DNA of 64,000 bases from Candidatus Obscuribacterales bacterium (GCA_031292355.1 JARLHI010000055.1:423288-487287); one strand, 5' to 3'. Positions 50,689 through 59,232 are shown, counted from the first letter of the stretch. The notes: generated from the sequence alone by a model not told the origin. Numbers and translations are program-made.

Positions 50689-51891
50689 ATGCATTTTGCT
50701 GTTCAAAAAGATGTTCTCGTCAAAGCACTCCGAGATGTAACCAGTGCCGTTGCTACCCGGGTCGTACAGCCAATTCTAAGCAATGTGCTAATTGAGTCGG
50801 TGAACAGCACAACTTTGAAATTTCAAGCCACTGACCTGGACCTTGCAATTGAAACCAAGAGCGCAGCCGTTGTTTATACGCCCGGCGCCATCACATTGCC
50901 TGCCAAGAAATTATTAGAAATCGTTTCGAAGCTGCCAAACGAATTAGTTTCATTCCAGGTCGACAAAGAAACTCTGGAAACGACAGTGACATGCCATCGT
51001 TCAAAGTTCAGCGTAACAGGCCTTGCTTCTGACGATTTTCCAAAGCTAGTCGATGGCGGTTCCGTCGATGGAATGTTCATGCCAGCCGATGTTTTGAAGA
51101 AGTCCATTTTGCAAACAGCGTTTGCTGCAGCCAATTACGATGCAAGCTCGATATTGGGTGGTGTTTACCTCGTCGTTGAAGAAGGCTCATTTGCCTGTAC
51201 AGCGACAGACGGTAGCCGTCTTGCTCATCGTCGCGAAGCTCTCACGGTTGGCTCGATGTCAGCTAAGCGCACAGAAGGCGAACTGGAAAAAGAAGGAAAG
51301 ACTTCTACGGCCACGCTCGAAAAGCCTGCCACTCTTAAAGCGATTATCCCGGCCAGAGCCTGTACAGAAGTTGTAAAACTGCTGGATGGAGCAGAAGGTA
51401 AAAAGGGTGCAGAAAGTACGCAGGAAGTGCGTATATCGTTGGTTGGTGGGCAGATTGTGTTCGAGACCGACACACATTTTCTTTCCACTCGTTTAATCAG
51501 TGGTGAATATCCACGCTATCAGGAGCTTTTCCCAACTGAGTATAAATACCTCGCTAATCTCAATCGCGAAGAAATCATTTCAGCTATTGAGCGCGTTTCA
51601 GTCATGTCTGACGACCGTACACATCTGATCAAAATGCATTTTGAGGGAGACACCCTGCAAATTACAGCGAACACCCCTGACGTTGGTAAAGCACAGGAAG
51701 AAGTTTCGACCAAGTTTGAGGGACAGGTTTTAGATATCGCCGTAAACGTGCGCTACATGCTTGATGTGCTGCAAAAAATGCAGGCATCTGAAGTGAATAT
51801 CGAAATGACCGGCGCTTTGAAGCCATTGATTTTGAAAGCTGTTGGTGATGAAAACTACAAATATTTGCTGATGCCTGTTCAAGCAAAATAA
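50689..51891 (+). CDS. dnaN: DNA polymerase III beta subunit (sliding clamp)
   Basis: The processivity clamp of the replicative polymerase. The N-terminus MHFAVQKDVLVKALRDVTSAVATRVVQPILSNVLIE and the repeated three-domain pattern are typical: LPAKKLLEIVSKLP, FSVTGLASDDFPKL, YLVVEEGSFACTATDGSRLAHR, LISGEYPRYQELFP, YMLDVLQKM, and a C-terminal YKYLLMPVQAK. It is slightly long (400) because of a Lys/Glu-rich insertion, KRTEGELEKEGKTSTATLEKP, near residues 190-210. It follows dnaA on the same strand. No recF, gyrB or mnmG lies downstream. Confidence 0.97.
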   Translation: MHFAVQKDVLVKALRDVTSAVATRVVQPILSNVLIESVNSTTLKFQATDLDLAIETKSAAVVYTPGAITLPAKKLLEIVSKLPNELVSFQVDKETLETTVTCHRSKFSVTGLASDDFPKLVDGGSVDGMFMPADVLKKSILQTAFAAANYDASSILGGVYLVVEEGSFACTATDGSRLAHRREALTVGSMSAKRTEGELEKEGKTSTATLEKPATLKAIIPARACTEVVKLLDGAEGKKGAESTQEVRISLVGGQIVFETDTHFLSTRLISGEYPRYQELFPTEYKYLANLNREEIISAIERVSVMSDDRTHLIKMHFEGDTLQITANTPDVGKAQEEVSTKFEGQVLDIAVNVRYMLDVLQKMQASEVNIEMTGALKPLILKAVGDENYKYLLMPVQAK

Positions 51892-52244
51892 GCGTATTGT
51901 CAAAAAGCTCATTGTATCTACCCGGATTGCACCGCGGAGATGTCAGCAGCTCTATTAGCTCTGCGAGCCATCGCTGGCACTGTATGCGAGCTGTGTGCGC
52001 TAAGTTGGCCAAGTAAAAGATTTGCCTAAGCTGGTCGAGCCTACTGCCAGTTGCATTTTAATGTCCATTATTGGTACGACAGAAGCCTACACATTTTTCT
52101 TTTTCCGAGTACTTTTTCCTAACCTGTAAACACCTGCCCCAGAACATTCAGCTCACTTCTCACTGCACTTGCCTGTAGCTGAGGAGGTTTAGGTTTGTTG
52201 CTGGGCTTTTCTAAATTGCGAATGCTTTCTGAAAGAGGAGTATT
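51892..52244 (+). other. Intergenic leader before the receiver-like cluster
   Basis: I see no gene. A 6-base complementary pair (CAGCTC/GAGCTG, about 51943-51990) and pyrimidine-rich stretches are the only structure. AGAGGAG just before 52245 is a good ribosome-binding site for the next gene. A promoter is expected here, but no pair of clear hexamers stands out. Confidence 0.4.
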
Positions 52245-52652
52245 ATGGCAAGCCAAAAACTTCTGGTTGTCGAAGATGACCGACTGATGTGGGATTTGAT
52301 TGAAGATATCCTTCAAAGCAGAGGTGTCGAGTTTGAGATTTTTCCGAGAGGATCGATCGTCAATGGACAGCTTTTGCTTACGAATCTCAAAGGAGAAAAG
52401 GTTTCAATCAACGCAGAGGACTATCTGGTGGCTCTGGTTGATGGAAAACTCTCAATGAGCGAACAGGATGGCGTAGGCATTACAGCCGCTTTGCGCAAGC
52501 TCGGGCTGCCTGTTATCGCCGTCAGCGGTGCTAATTTTCTCAATGACGAAATGATCAAGGCGGGTGCTTTCAAGGCCATTCGTAAAGATCATCTGTGGTG
52601 TGGTTTCTTGCGTGGGAAGGCGATTTACGACCATCTTATGAAAGTAGCCTGA
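52245..52652 (+). CDS. Receiver-like protein with inserted segment
   Basis: A 135-residue stand-alone receiver-like domain. It has KLLVVEDDRLMWDLIEDIL with the acidic pair and YLVALVDGKLS with a candidate phospho-Asp. LPVIAVSGANF supplies the Ser, and AGAFKAIRKDHL the Lys. Unlike normal receivers, about 25 extra residues lie between helix 2 and strand 3 (PRGSIVNGQLLLTNLKGEKV). They read as a beta-hairpin and recur in the next two genes. There is no output domain. AGAGGAG precedes the ATG. It is the first of a same-strand run of related genes. Confidence 0.75.
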   Translation: MASQKLLVVEDDRLMWDLIEDILQSRGVEFEIFPRGSIVNGQLLLTNLKGEKVSINAEDYLVALVDGKLSMSEQDGVGITAALRKLGLPVIAVSGANFLNDEMIKAGAFKAIRKDHLWCGFLRGKAIYDHLMKVA

Positions 52653-52773
52653 TGCAGATATTGTCAACAGCTAGCGCTAACTAAGCGAATCAAACTGTGC
52701 TGGTTTGATGCGAATTTGGTTTGCCAAGGATTTCTCCACCAGTTCAGGTGCTTTTTAGAAGTATCTGTCCATA

Positions 52774-52806
52774 CTGACAACAATGTTTTTGTCAGTTCTT
52801 CTTTTT
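52774..52806 (+). terminator. Probable terminator after the first receiver-like gene
   Basis: CTGACAA (52774-52780) pairs with TTGTCAG (52789-52795) and is followed by TTCTTCTTTTT. A second hairpin, ATCAAAC/GTTTGAT, lies upstream at about 52686-52706. The next gene starts only 34 bases later, so read-through or an internal promoter is needed. Confidence 0.5.
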
Positions 52807-52839
52807 AAATCGTGCAACTAACTGACTCAGGAAACGACC

Positions 52840-53268
52840 ATGACCGCAAAAAAGGCCTCCGCTAAAGCCAACAAGACCATCCTCATCATCGAAGACGAGC
52901 CCCACGTCGCCGATATGTTGCATGATTATTTCAATCGCAACAAGTATTACACCGTGCGTTGTATGGGCGCCAAGCTGATCGATGGCGAAGTGCATCTGCT
53001 TGAAGTCGACGGCAGTTACTTGCCGCTTGAAGCCCATCGCTACGCCGTCGCCGTCATTGACACTCGCATCCGCGACAGCAATCTCGAACCCGAAGATCTC
53101 GGCGTGATTCTGCACAAGCTCGACATCGCTGTGGCCTATATTGCGGGTAAGGGCGATTTGCTCACGCCGGCAATGGAAGCTGCCTGCGCCGAGGCCGGCA
53201 TTAAGAGTACGTCGTTCCTGGATGGTCTTATTCATGGACAGATAGATCTGCGCAAATTCCACTCATAA
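52840..53268 (+). CDS. Receiver-like protein with inserted segment
   Basis: A paralogue of the preceding gene product, 142 residues. A Lys/Ala-rich leader precedes KTILIIEDEPHVADMLHDYF, the acidic pair. The inserted hairpin is MGAKLIDGEVHLLEVDGSYLP (21 residues in total). YAVAVIDTRIRDS then has the candidate phospho-Asp. AVAYIAGKGD is the strand-4 position. The usual Lys of strand 5 is not obvious (AGIKSTSFLDGL), so the domain may not be a conventional phosphoacceptor. AGGAAA seven bases upstream supports the ATG. A strong terminator follows. Confidence 0.75.
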   Translation: MTAKKASAKANKTILIIEDEPHVADMLHDYFNRNKYYTVRCMGAKLIDGEVHLLEVDGSYLPLEAHRYAVAVIDTRIRDSNLEPEDLGVILHKLDIAVAYIAGKGDLLTPAMEAACAEAGIKSTSFLDGLIHGQIDLRKFHS

Positions 53269-53280
53269 GCTTTCGCTCTG

Positions 53281-53318
53281 GCACGAAAACGGCTTCTAAG
53301 GCTGTTTTCGTGCTTTTT
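53281..53318 (+). terminator. Strong intrinsic terminator
   Basis: GCACGAAAACGGC (53281-53293) pairs with GCTGTTTTCGTGC (53301-53313, one G-T pair) and is followed by TTTTT. It ends the transcript of the second receiver-like gene. Confidence 0.85.
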
Positions 53319-53365
53319 CAAGATCAGAGCAGGTGGCTTTGCATTCAGAGAACAGGATGGAACAA

Positions 53366-54325
53366 ATGAGAACTTTGCTTGTACTGTCTAATCGAAAAAT
53401 TCATCGCCTTGAAAATGCCGAAATCTATAAGGCGCTGTCTACCAAAATTCCCGATTTGGTTTGGTGTACTGGCTCAGCTTTCGATCTGGCGCGGACTGTG
53501 TCCAAGGGTTACATGTATCTCGATCAGGTCGATGCGGCAGCCCTGGACGACAATCCGAAAGCAACCAAATTTTCCCTGGATGCGTTTGATGTGGCGATCG
53601 TTGATCAGTCACTCGATCTCACTCAGGACCAATCACCGTCGGCCTTTGATGGTGTTGGCCTTGCCAGTCGTTCACTGGATTTCCAAGGACGCGAGCGCCC
53701 AAGTGAACTGGTGGACGATTTCACGAGGCTCGGTGTCGTTTGTATTGGCACCAGTCGCGGTGGCGTCTGTCTGGACGAACTGGCTCAGTTTGGTGCGGTC
53801 ATGACGTGCAAGCTCGAAGAGGTTGTGCATCATTTGCCTACGTTTTTGGCGGAGGCACAGCGGCTTGTGAGCGCAAATCAAGACGACAATAAGCTTAAGG
53901 CACTAACACTGCGTCAGCCTTTTGCTTGGTCTGTGTTCAACGCCGGTAAGGACGTGGAAAATCGTACCTGGCCTTGCAAAGTTCGCGGCACGATTGCTAT
54001 TCATGCTGCTTACAACCAACCCGAAGGCGTTTATGCTCCATCTTCCAAGTTCATTCAGTCTGTGCTGAAGAAGCTCGGCAAGAAGAGCGTGCGAATTCCG
54101 TCGCTGGCGAAACTGGATAGAGGTGCAATCATTGGACTGGTAGATATCGTCGACTGTGTGGATGGTTCGCCCTCCGCCTGGTTCGAAGGTCCAATTGGTT
54201 TCGTTTTCGCTAATGCGCGCCTCCTGCCGAAGCCGGTCCCATGCGCAGACAAACGTCGATTCTTCACCCTGTCCGATGAAGTCGAACGTCTGGTGCGTGC
54301 CAGCGATCCTCACCATCAAAAATGA
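53366..54325 (+). CDS. Receiver-like domain fused to an ASCH domain
   Basis: The start is ATG 53366 with AGGA eight bases upstream (open frame from 53333). The 319-residue protein has an N-terminal receiver-like half: RTLLVLSNRKIHRLENAEIYKAL, then the same inserted segment as its neighbours (KGYMYLDQVDAAALDD), then FDVAIVDQSLD and VVCIGTSRGG. The acidic pair is replaced (LSNRK), so phosphorylation is doubtful. From about residue 180, LKALTLRQPFAWSVFNAGKDVENRTWPCKVRGTIAIHAA is an ASCH domain, a PUA-like fold that binds RNA or nucleosides. GAIIGLVDIVDC and GPIGFVFANAR continue it. I know no named family with this fusion. Confidence 0.8.
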   Translation: MRTLLVLSNRKIHRLENAEIYKALSTKIPDLVWCTGSAFDLARTVSKGYMYLDQVDAAALDDNPKATKFSLDAFDVAIVDQSLDLTQDQSPSAFDGVGLASRSLDFQGRERPSELVDDFTRLGVVCIGTSRGGVCLDELAQFGAVMTCKLEEVVHHLPTFLAEAQRLVSANQDDNKLKALTLRQPFAWSVFNAGKDVENRTWPCKVRGTIAIHAAYNQPEGVYAPSSKFIQSVLKKLGKKSVRIPSLAKLDRGAIIGLVDIVDCVDGSPSAWFEGPIGFVFANARLLPKPVPCADKRRFFTLSDEVERLVRASDPHHQK

Positions 54326-54379
54326 ATGGCTAACCCGTCAACATCCCGGCACTTTGGGGTGCACATAGGTGCTTGTAGA

Positions 54380-54799
54380 ATGACTCAATCATCAACCGAC
54401 ATGCTTGTGGTGGATTTCACAAGTAATCAGGAAGTTTACGATACCCACAAACTGCCCAAAAGCCTGCTCAGGTGGCGGATTTTGGTTGGTAAGTCGGTGC
54501 AATTATTTCTGCCCACCTTCTGCGAAGGCGATACCTGGAAAATAGCGGCAATCAAGGAAGTAGACGAGGGTTTGTTTTCGCCAGCCAGCGATTCAAATGT
54601 GCTGGAAGTTGCTGATGGTGACGTGCGTGCGCTTGACCCAGAGCCAGTAGCTGCTAAAGGTGGCATGGAATATCCAGGACTGGCTTTTACATTATCTGGT
54701 CGTATGGTTGGAACGGCCATCGTGGAATTGGTTCAAAGCAATTCTCTGAGGTCTTTCAGCACGACTCGATACAAGTTGGAGCTAACGGTTAGTTCGTAG
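54380..54799 (+). CDS. Unknown protein following the REC-ASCH gene
   Basis: I choose ATG 54380 (AGGTG eight bases upstream), giving 139 residues. An ATG at 54326, directly after the previous stop, would add 18 residues but has no ribosome-binding site. No family is recognised. The sequence is beta-rich (SLLRWRILVGKSVQLFLPTF, WKIAAIKEVDEGLFSP, GLAFTLSGRMVGTAIVELVQ) and soluble, with one Cys. It is probably co-transcribed with the REC-ASCH gene and ends at a strong terminator. Confidence 0.6.
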   Translation: MTQSSTDMLVVDFTSNQEVYDTHKLPKSLLRWRILVGKSVQLFLPTFCEGDTWKIAAIKEVDEGLFSPASDSNVLEVADGDVRALDPEPVAAKGGMEYPGLAFTLSGRMVGTAIVELVQSNSLRSFSTTRYKLELTVSS

Positions 54800-54834
54800 G
54801 AGACCGTTTGCACAATTTTTATTTGCCTCTGATG

Positions 54835-54874
54835 GACACTGCCGACACCCGAGGGTCGGCAGTGTCTTCTTTTC
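54835..54874 (+). terminator. Strong intrinsic terminator
   Basis: A perfect 12-bp stem (GACACTGCCGAC at 54835-54846, complement at 54855-54866) with an 8-base loop is followed by TTCTTTTC. It closes the receiver-like/ASCH region. Confidence 0.85.
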
Positions 54875-54935
54875 GGGGGCATTGTGGTAGTATCACGCGT
54901 CTGTTTTTTTTGCAACTTTGCCGAAAAAAATAACT

Positions 54936-55613
54936 CTATTTGTGGTTATGTTTGCTTTTTTCTTGAATTGGCATTGAAGCTAGCATCGTCGCGATAGCTT
55001 CGTTCAGGTCGTTTTGATGAAGAATGAATGTAAGCTCTGTGAATGTAGAAACGATTTCGACGATGTTGATTCGGCGTAGGGCGAGCATCCTTACTAGAGC
55101 AAAAGTGACGTTAGGAGTATTGATGCAATCCTCGCCGATTCTCAAGGTTAAACTGGCTAGATTGTCGAAAATCAGTTTTGGCTTTTGCTTGCCATAGAGT
55201 TTCAATACGCTTTTCTTGAGGCTTTCCGGAACAACAATCGATAGTTCCCCGACACCGTAAGTGACAGTGAGGAAGTCTGCTGTCGCGAAGTCTTGGTCGA
55301 TGTATAGTCTTTGCAGCTTTTCTCGATTGATTTTAGTTTTGTCGAAGGTGAGTTCAACTAGGCGTGTTTTGACCGCCAAATCTTTGACGTCGACGACAGG
55401 CGTAAGTGGTGCTTGTGTGTCGATGGTTTTGCTGAGACGCGATAGAGCAACGACAATTGTGCCTGGACGAACTGATTTCTTTGTACGCTGCTCGATTTCT
55501 TTCTGAATTGAAAGAGCGTACGAGGAAAGATTGAGAAATCCGTTGCAGAGCGCGCTATGAGCTATTTCAGACGAGAATAAGACTTCTCTGACGGCATCGG
55601 CGATTTTGATCAT
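54936..55613 (-). CDS. ACT-like regulatory protein, possibly DNA-binding
   Basis: A 225-residue protein. The N-terminal 60 residues (IADAVREVLFSSEIAHSALCNGFLNLSSYALSIQKEIE...GTIVVALSRLSK) look like a winged-helix-type DNA-binding region. A middle part follows, and the C-terminal 80 residues have an ACT-like pattern: LTLRIGEDCINTPNVTFALVRMLALRRINIVEIVSTFTELTFILHQNDLNEAIATM. ACT domains bind small ligands, often amino acids. The ATG lies inside a perfect 22-bp palindrome, which suggests autoregulation if the N-terminus binds DNA. It is convergent with the terminator above. The family assignment is by pattern only. Confidence 0.6.
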   Translation of the reverse strand: MIKIADAVREVLFSSEIAHSALCNGFLNLSSYALSIQKEIEQRTKKSVRPGTIVVALSRLSKTIDTQAPLTPVVDVKDLAVKTRLVELTFDKTKINREKLQRLYIDQDFATADFLTVTYGVGELSIVVPESLKKSVLKLYGKQKPKLIFDNLASLTLRIGEDCINTPNVTFALVRMLALRRINIVEIVSTFTELTFILHQNDLNEAIATMLASMPIQEKSKHNHK

Positions 55614-55633
55614 ATGTAATATATATTACATAT
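55612..55633. promoter_or_regulatory. Perfect 22-bp palindrome over a start codon
   Basis: ATATGTAATAT followed immediately by its exact complement ATATTACATAT. It overlaps the first codon of the minus-strand ACT-like gene (ATG at 55613-55611), so a bound protein would block transcription or translation start. Confidence 0.7.
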
Positions 55634-55777
55634 TGTGCAAAAAATGCGTTATTTGCCTAAAAATTTTACAGCCTGAGAATGTCGGTTTAGACTTTTGTTC
55701 TCGCAATAGTGGTGTGAAGGCGTTATAAGCCGCTTTCGCAGCATTGCGCGCAGAATTATTTTTGGGGGATTTGAAAA

Positions 55778-56242
55778 ATGACTATTAACATTCGCATGGC
55801 AAATGCTGCTGATTCGCATTCGCTCTGGCAATTGATTTGTGATCTTGCCGCCTTCCAGGGTCATCCAGGCGCTGTGAAGACAACACCCGAGACACTAAGA
55901 GAGCAACTAGAGGCATCACAGCCGCCGTTTGAATGTCTGGTGGCTGAATCAAATTGTGTTCTAGTTGGCTTCGCTCTTTTCTTTCAAAGCTATTCGACAT
56001 GGGAAGGCAAAGCTGGAATTTATTTAGAGGATCTTTATGTCAGCCCTTCAACTCGCGGACTTGGCGTTGGCAAATTGCTGCTTGTGAAATTGGCAGATCT
56101 AGGAGAAAGCAGAGGTTGTGCGCGCATCGACTGGACAGTTCTTCGTTCGAATCTCTCGGCTTTGAATTTCTATGAAAAGATTGGTGCACAAAATCTCAGC
56201 GACTGGAGTCACTTTCGATTGCCGATTGCTCAAGCATCTTAG
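55778..56242 (+). CDS. GNAT-family N-acetyltransferase
   Basis: Transfers acetyl from acetyl-CoA to an amine. The acetyl-CoA pyrophosphate loop is STRGLGVGKLLLVKLADLGESRGC (Q/R-x-x-G-x-G type). It is preceded by strand 4, AGIYLEDLYVSP, and followed by IDWTVLRSNLSALNFYEKIGAQ. The N-terminus NIRMANAADSHSLWQLICDLAAFQGHP resembles the diamine/spermidine acetyltransferase subgroup, in which the Glu of LED and this helix contribute to the site. Its 154 residues are complete. GGGGGAT lies about 14 bases before the ATG. Confidence 0.92.
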   Translation: MTINIRMANAADSHSLWQLICDLAAFQGHPGAVKTTPETLREQLEASQPPFECLVAESNCVLVGFALFFQSYSTWEGKAGIYLEDLYVSPSTRGLGVGKLLLVKLADLGESRGCARIDWTVLRSNLSALNFYEKIGAQNLSDWSHFRLPIAQAS

Positions 56243-56366
56243 ATAAGTGTACGGTGTGTGTTGTAGCAGCGACATACACTAGTTGCAATATTTGCGCTAA
56301 AGAATCGAATTTATTTAGAGAAAACGGATAGCATTATCACTGAATACTGATTTGAGGAAGTCGATC

Positions 56367-57299
56367 TTGGATACTGAGCAGATAAAGTTGAATTTGAAAT
56401 CAATATCTCTTTCCATACTATGCGCATCTTCAGTTGGTATGAGCATTTTTTGCCTGACTGGCCATGCTCAAACAACCACCCAGTCTACGGCGACAGTTGA
56501 AAGCAAAAGCGGAACCGGAACGAATGAAGCCGGTGATGCATTAGGGGCCAAGATATTTTCAAGAGCCGATCAAGTTTTTGATAATGTGACAAAAAACCGC
56601 TATCGTCATTTGTATGAAAAAGCTGATGAACAGGTCACTTTTAGCGATCCATCCTCTTGTTCTGCCATTACTGATTGTTCTGGATTTGTTAGCTATTTGC
56701 TTAATGCAGAGGCACCTAAACAGTACGAGACAGTCTTGCAAAAAACGGGACGCAGCCATCCTAGAGCGAGGGATTACGCTACTTTCATCACATCCTTGAC
56801 ACCAGAAAAGCGCGAAAATGGCTGGATGCGTCTGACAGCGTTTAGAGATTTGCGTCGCGGCGATATTATTGCCTGGGCCAGACGAGTCGACCCGGATGCC
56901 ACCAACAAAAAGGCGCCCAGTGGGCATGTTCTCATCGTTGCCGAACAGCCAACCATTGTCAGTGAATCAACACTGCAGACGAGCGAATCAGAAGTACGGC
57001 TGGGGAATTTGAAAACAGTGCACGATCCCGACGAAGTTCAAGTCGAGAAATTTCGTTATGTCACTGTTTCGGTTATCGACAGCTCCTCGGTCAAACATTT
57101 TCCGCCTGAAAAGTTGCCGCCTAAAGCCGGTCAGAAAGAACGTGACGGAGTGGGTAAAGGAAGTGTCCGTTTAATTTTAGATTCGTCTGATGCTGTAATT
57201 GGTTATTGGGAAGGGACTTATTCGGGCGAACATAATCGCGAAATCAAAAGACCGACCTACTCAGATTTAATTGGTATGGCGCGCGTTGTTTCCTATTGA
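56367..57299 (+). CDS. Secreted NlpC/P60- or CHAP-type hydrolase
   Basis: The start is TTG 56367, because GAGGAAG lies about seven bases upstream; an earlier TTG at 56352 overlaps that site. A signal-type hydrophobic stretch (ISLSILCASSVGMSIFCLTG, cleavage near HAQ) opens the protein. The catalytic Cys is in AITDCSGFVSYLL, the family's DCSGF motif, and GHVLIVAEQ supplies the His. Such enzymes cleave peptide bonds in peptidoglycan or related amides. The 310-residue protein has a long spacer between Cys and His (about 90 residues). A tRNA gene follows. Confidence 0.75.
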   Translation: MDTEQIKLNLKSISLSILCASSVGMSIFCLTGHAQTTTQSTATVESKSGTGTNEAGDALGAKIFSRADQVFDNVTKNRYRHLYEKADEQVTFSDPSSCSAITDCSGFVSYLLNAEAPKQYETVLQKTGRSHPRARDYATFITSLTPEKRENGWMRLTAFRDLRRGDIIAWARRVDPDATNKKAPSGHVLIVAEQPTIVSESTLQTSESEVRLGNLKTVHDPDEVQVEKFRYVTVSVIDSSSVKHFPPEKLPPKAGQKERDGVGKGSVRLILDSSDAVIGYWEGTYSGEHNREIKRPTYSDLIGMARVVSY

Positions 57300-57360
57300 A
57301 AACCGCGTCAATAGGCAAGATTTCTCTAAAATTGTATTTCGATGTTAACTTCGCAATCGC

Positions 57361-57393
57361 TTGACCGATGCGTTTAGCCGCCCGTGATATACT
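57361..57393 (+). promoter_or_regulatory. Probable promoter of tRNA-Asp
   Basis: TTGACC (57361-57366) and TATACT (57388-57393) preceded by TGA, an extended -10. The spacing of 21 bases is long, so the extended -10 probably does most of the work. The tRNA begins 42 bases downstream. Confidence 0.5.
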
Positions 57394-57435
57394 GCTAATC
57401 CCAGTTGGGCGGAGCTACCGCTCGGTGTGGATGCT

Positions 57436-57509
57436 GGGATCGTAGCTCAGTTGGTTAGAGCGCCTGCCTGTCACGTAGGAGGTCGCGGGTTCGAGTCCCG
57501 TCGGTCCCG
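57436..57509 (+). tRNA. tRNA-Asp (anticodon GTC)
   Basis: A complete 74-base cloverleaf. The acceptor stem GGGATCG pairs with CGGTCCC (one T-G pair). The D arm is GCTC/GAGC, the anticodon loop is CTGTCAC with anticodon GTC, the variable loop is short, and the T arm carries GGTTCGAGTCC. The discriminator is G. CCA is not encoded. The presence of a single tRNA gene with its own upstream promoter suggests an isolated transcription unit. Confidence 0.97.
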
Positions 57510-57556
57510 TATTTTAATAAGCGCTTCGGTGCGCGAAATAGGTTGCAATAGGCTCT

Positions 57557-58045
57557 TTAGCTGGTTGCAACTTTTTGCTTTTTGGGGTCTTTGACTATCT
57601 CGCCTTTGAATCGAGCGCCGCAATGGATGCATTCATGACTATCATCGCTGCATTTTACTTTTGTGGGTTTCAATGAAGCGATGAAAGAGTCCCAGCCCCT
57701 GATTAGGAAATTGCCTACCTTATGTTGAGCGACGGCTATCGGTTCAGCATCAGCGGTAGTAACTGCCCGCATTGCTTTGATTTCGTGATGGGTAATTTTG
57801 GTGATTGGACGAACAGGTGCGGCCTGGGTAAGGGGCTCATCGAGCACCTCGTCTTCAACGGCATCCGGTAACTTGACCGCCTGCCGAAAAAGTTCGCCGA
57901 GAGCCTCCTGGTCTTCTATTTCAGATGTTGGTTTTGTGACCTTTTTGAAGTCACCTTTTGCCGCTAATTCTGACAAAAGCCGCTGTTTTTCGGCTTTCTC
58001 AGCCTTCTCGGCCTTCTCTTTTTCACTTTCTGTGTCTTCTGTCAT
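57557..58045 (-). CDS. Unknown protein with C-terminal zinc-ribbon-like motif
   Basis: A 162-residue soluble protein. The N-terminus is a highly charged helix (ESEKEKAEKAEKAEKQRLLSELAAKG). The centre is acidic. The C-terminus has CSDDSHECIHCGARFKGE, whose Cys/His could bind one zinc. I do not recognise the family. It is convergent with the tRNA gene. Confidence 0.6.
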   Translation of the reverse strand: MTEDTESEKEKAEKAEKAEKQRLLSELAAKGDFKKVTKPTSEIEDQEALGELFRQAVKLPDAVEDEVLDEPLTQAAPVRPITKITHHEIKAMRAVTTADAEPIAVAQHKVGNFLIRGWDSFIASLKPTKVKCSDDSHECIHCGARFKGEIVKDPKKQKVATS

Positions 58046-58182
58046 TAATATTCAGCCTACCGCCCCCTTTATCCCCTTGACTACTATATACCAGACTCAT
58101 CAATGTTTGTGCTGGCATAATCTATTGATGGAATGATGGAAATTGTCGGTCGTTGCTTAAAGCGGATTAAAAAGGGTTGATT

Positions 58183-59232
58183 ATGCACATTATCAGAGAG
58201 TTGTTGCGCCTCAGTCTAGGATCGCTGACACTCCTGCTTCTGGTTTTGTGGGTTCTTATAGCGATAGCGCTTTTGCTTTTGATTTTGAAGCTGCTCAGGC
58301 AAAGAAGCGGCTTTGGTACTAAGCACGGTTTGCTTCAGCTGCACAGTAAAACGAAAATTGAAAAGCGTGATGCTATTGATAAGCGTCTCTTTAAAGATCG
58401 CAAAAAGTTGCTAGTGCCAAATGTAGATAGCAGCGGCAATGCTGCAACATTTTCAATTAAAGAAACCGCCATTGATCCAAAAATGATTGCTAAACCTGTC
58501 GTGGCCATGCATTTTGATGGTGATATTTTCGCTTCAGATCGCAAGGATTTTGCGCAACTGGTCGATGAAGTGCTGGTTAACAAAGACAGAATCGATTCGG
58601 CAGTAGTCGTCGTCAGCTCGCCTGGTGGTAGTGTCGCGCACTATGGACAGATGTTTTCAGAGATGGAGCGTTTACGCAGCGCAGGCGTAGATTTGACTGT
58701 TTGTGTGGATACAACAGCGGCTTCAGGTGGCTATTTGATGAGTCTTCCTGCTAACAAGATTGTCGCTGCTCCCTACGCGATGGTGGGAAGCATCGGTGTG
58801 GTCGCAGAATTCGTTAATGGCTACGACTTTCTCAAAGAGCACGGTCTGCAGCCAGTAACAATGACTGCTGGAAAATATAAACGCACAATTACTCCTCTGG
58901 GCGAAATTACTCCCGAGGGAAAGGAGCATTTTCAAGACAAGCTCGAAGCAATTCATCGATTGTTTATAGATAGTGTGAAAAAGTATCGCAATGTGGATGC
59001 TGAAAATGTCTGCACGGGTGACTACTGGACAGCTAAAGAAAGCATGGATATGCAATTGAATCTTGTTGATCAACTGGCTACCAGTCAAGAATATTTGTTT
59101 GCGATTAATCAAACCAAAGACCTGGTTTTGCTATCACAGAAGAGGAATAAGTTTGAGCGTGGACTGCTGAAAATGACTGTTCAATTGATGGAAACATTCT
59201 GGACGCGTCTAACAAATTTGCAAATGTATTGA
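58183..59232 (+). CDS. SohB/SppA-type S49 membrane protease
   Basis: An S49-family serine protease. Two adjacent hydrophobic stretches at the N-terminus (LGSLTLLLLVLWVLIAIALLLLILKLL) anchor it in the inner membrane. About 60 basic residues precede the protease domain: VAMHFDGDIFASDRKDF, VVVVSSPGGSVAHYGQM, and the nucleophile region DTTAASGGYLMS. AAPYAMVGSIGVVAEF and TAGKYKRTITPLGE follow, with the likely general-base Lys. It resembles SohB more than SppA. Its 349 residues are complete. The start is ATG 58183 with AAGGG nearby; a TTG two codons upstream is also open. Confidence 0.92.
   Translation: MHIIRELLRLSLGSLTLLLLVLWVLIAIALLLLILKLLRQRSGFGTKHGLLQLHSKTKIEKRDAIDKRLFKDRKKLLVPNVDSSGNAATFSIKETAIDPKMIAKPVVAMHFDGDIFASDRKDFAQLVDEVLVNKDRIDSAVVVVSSPGGSVAHYGQMFSEMERLRSAGVDLTVCVDTTAASGGYLMSLPANKIVAAPYAMVGSIGVVAEFVNGYDFLKEHGLQPVTMTAGKYKRTITPLGEITPEGKEHFQDKLEAIHRLFIDSVKKYRNVDAENVCTGDYWTAKESMDMQLNLVDQLATSQEYLFAINQTKDLVLLSQKRNKFERGLLKMTVQLMETFWTRLTNLQMY

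Noticed and set aside
52119..53262. Minus-strand frames opposite the receiver-like genes (65, 71 and 156 codons)
   Set aside because: Plus-strand genes have good ribosome-binding sites and coherent domains; the antisense frames have neither.
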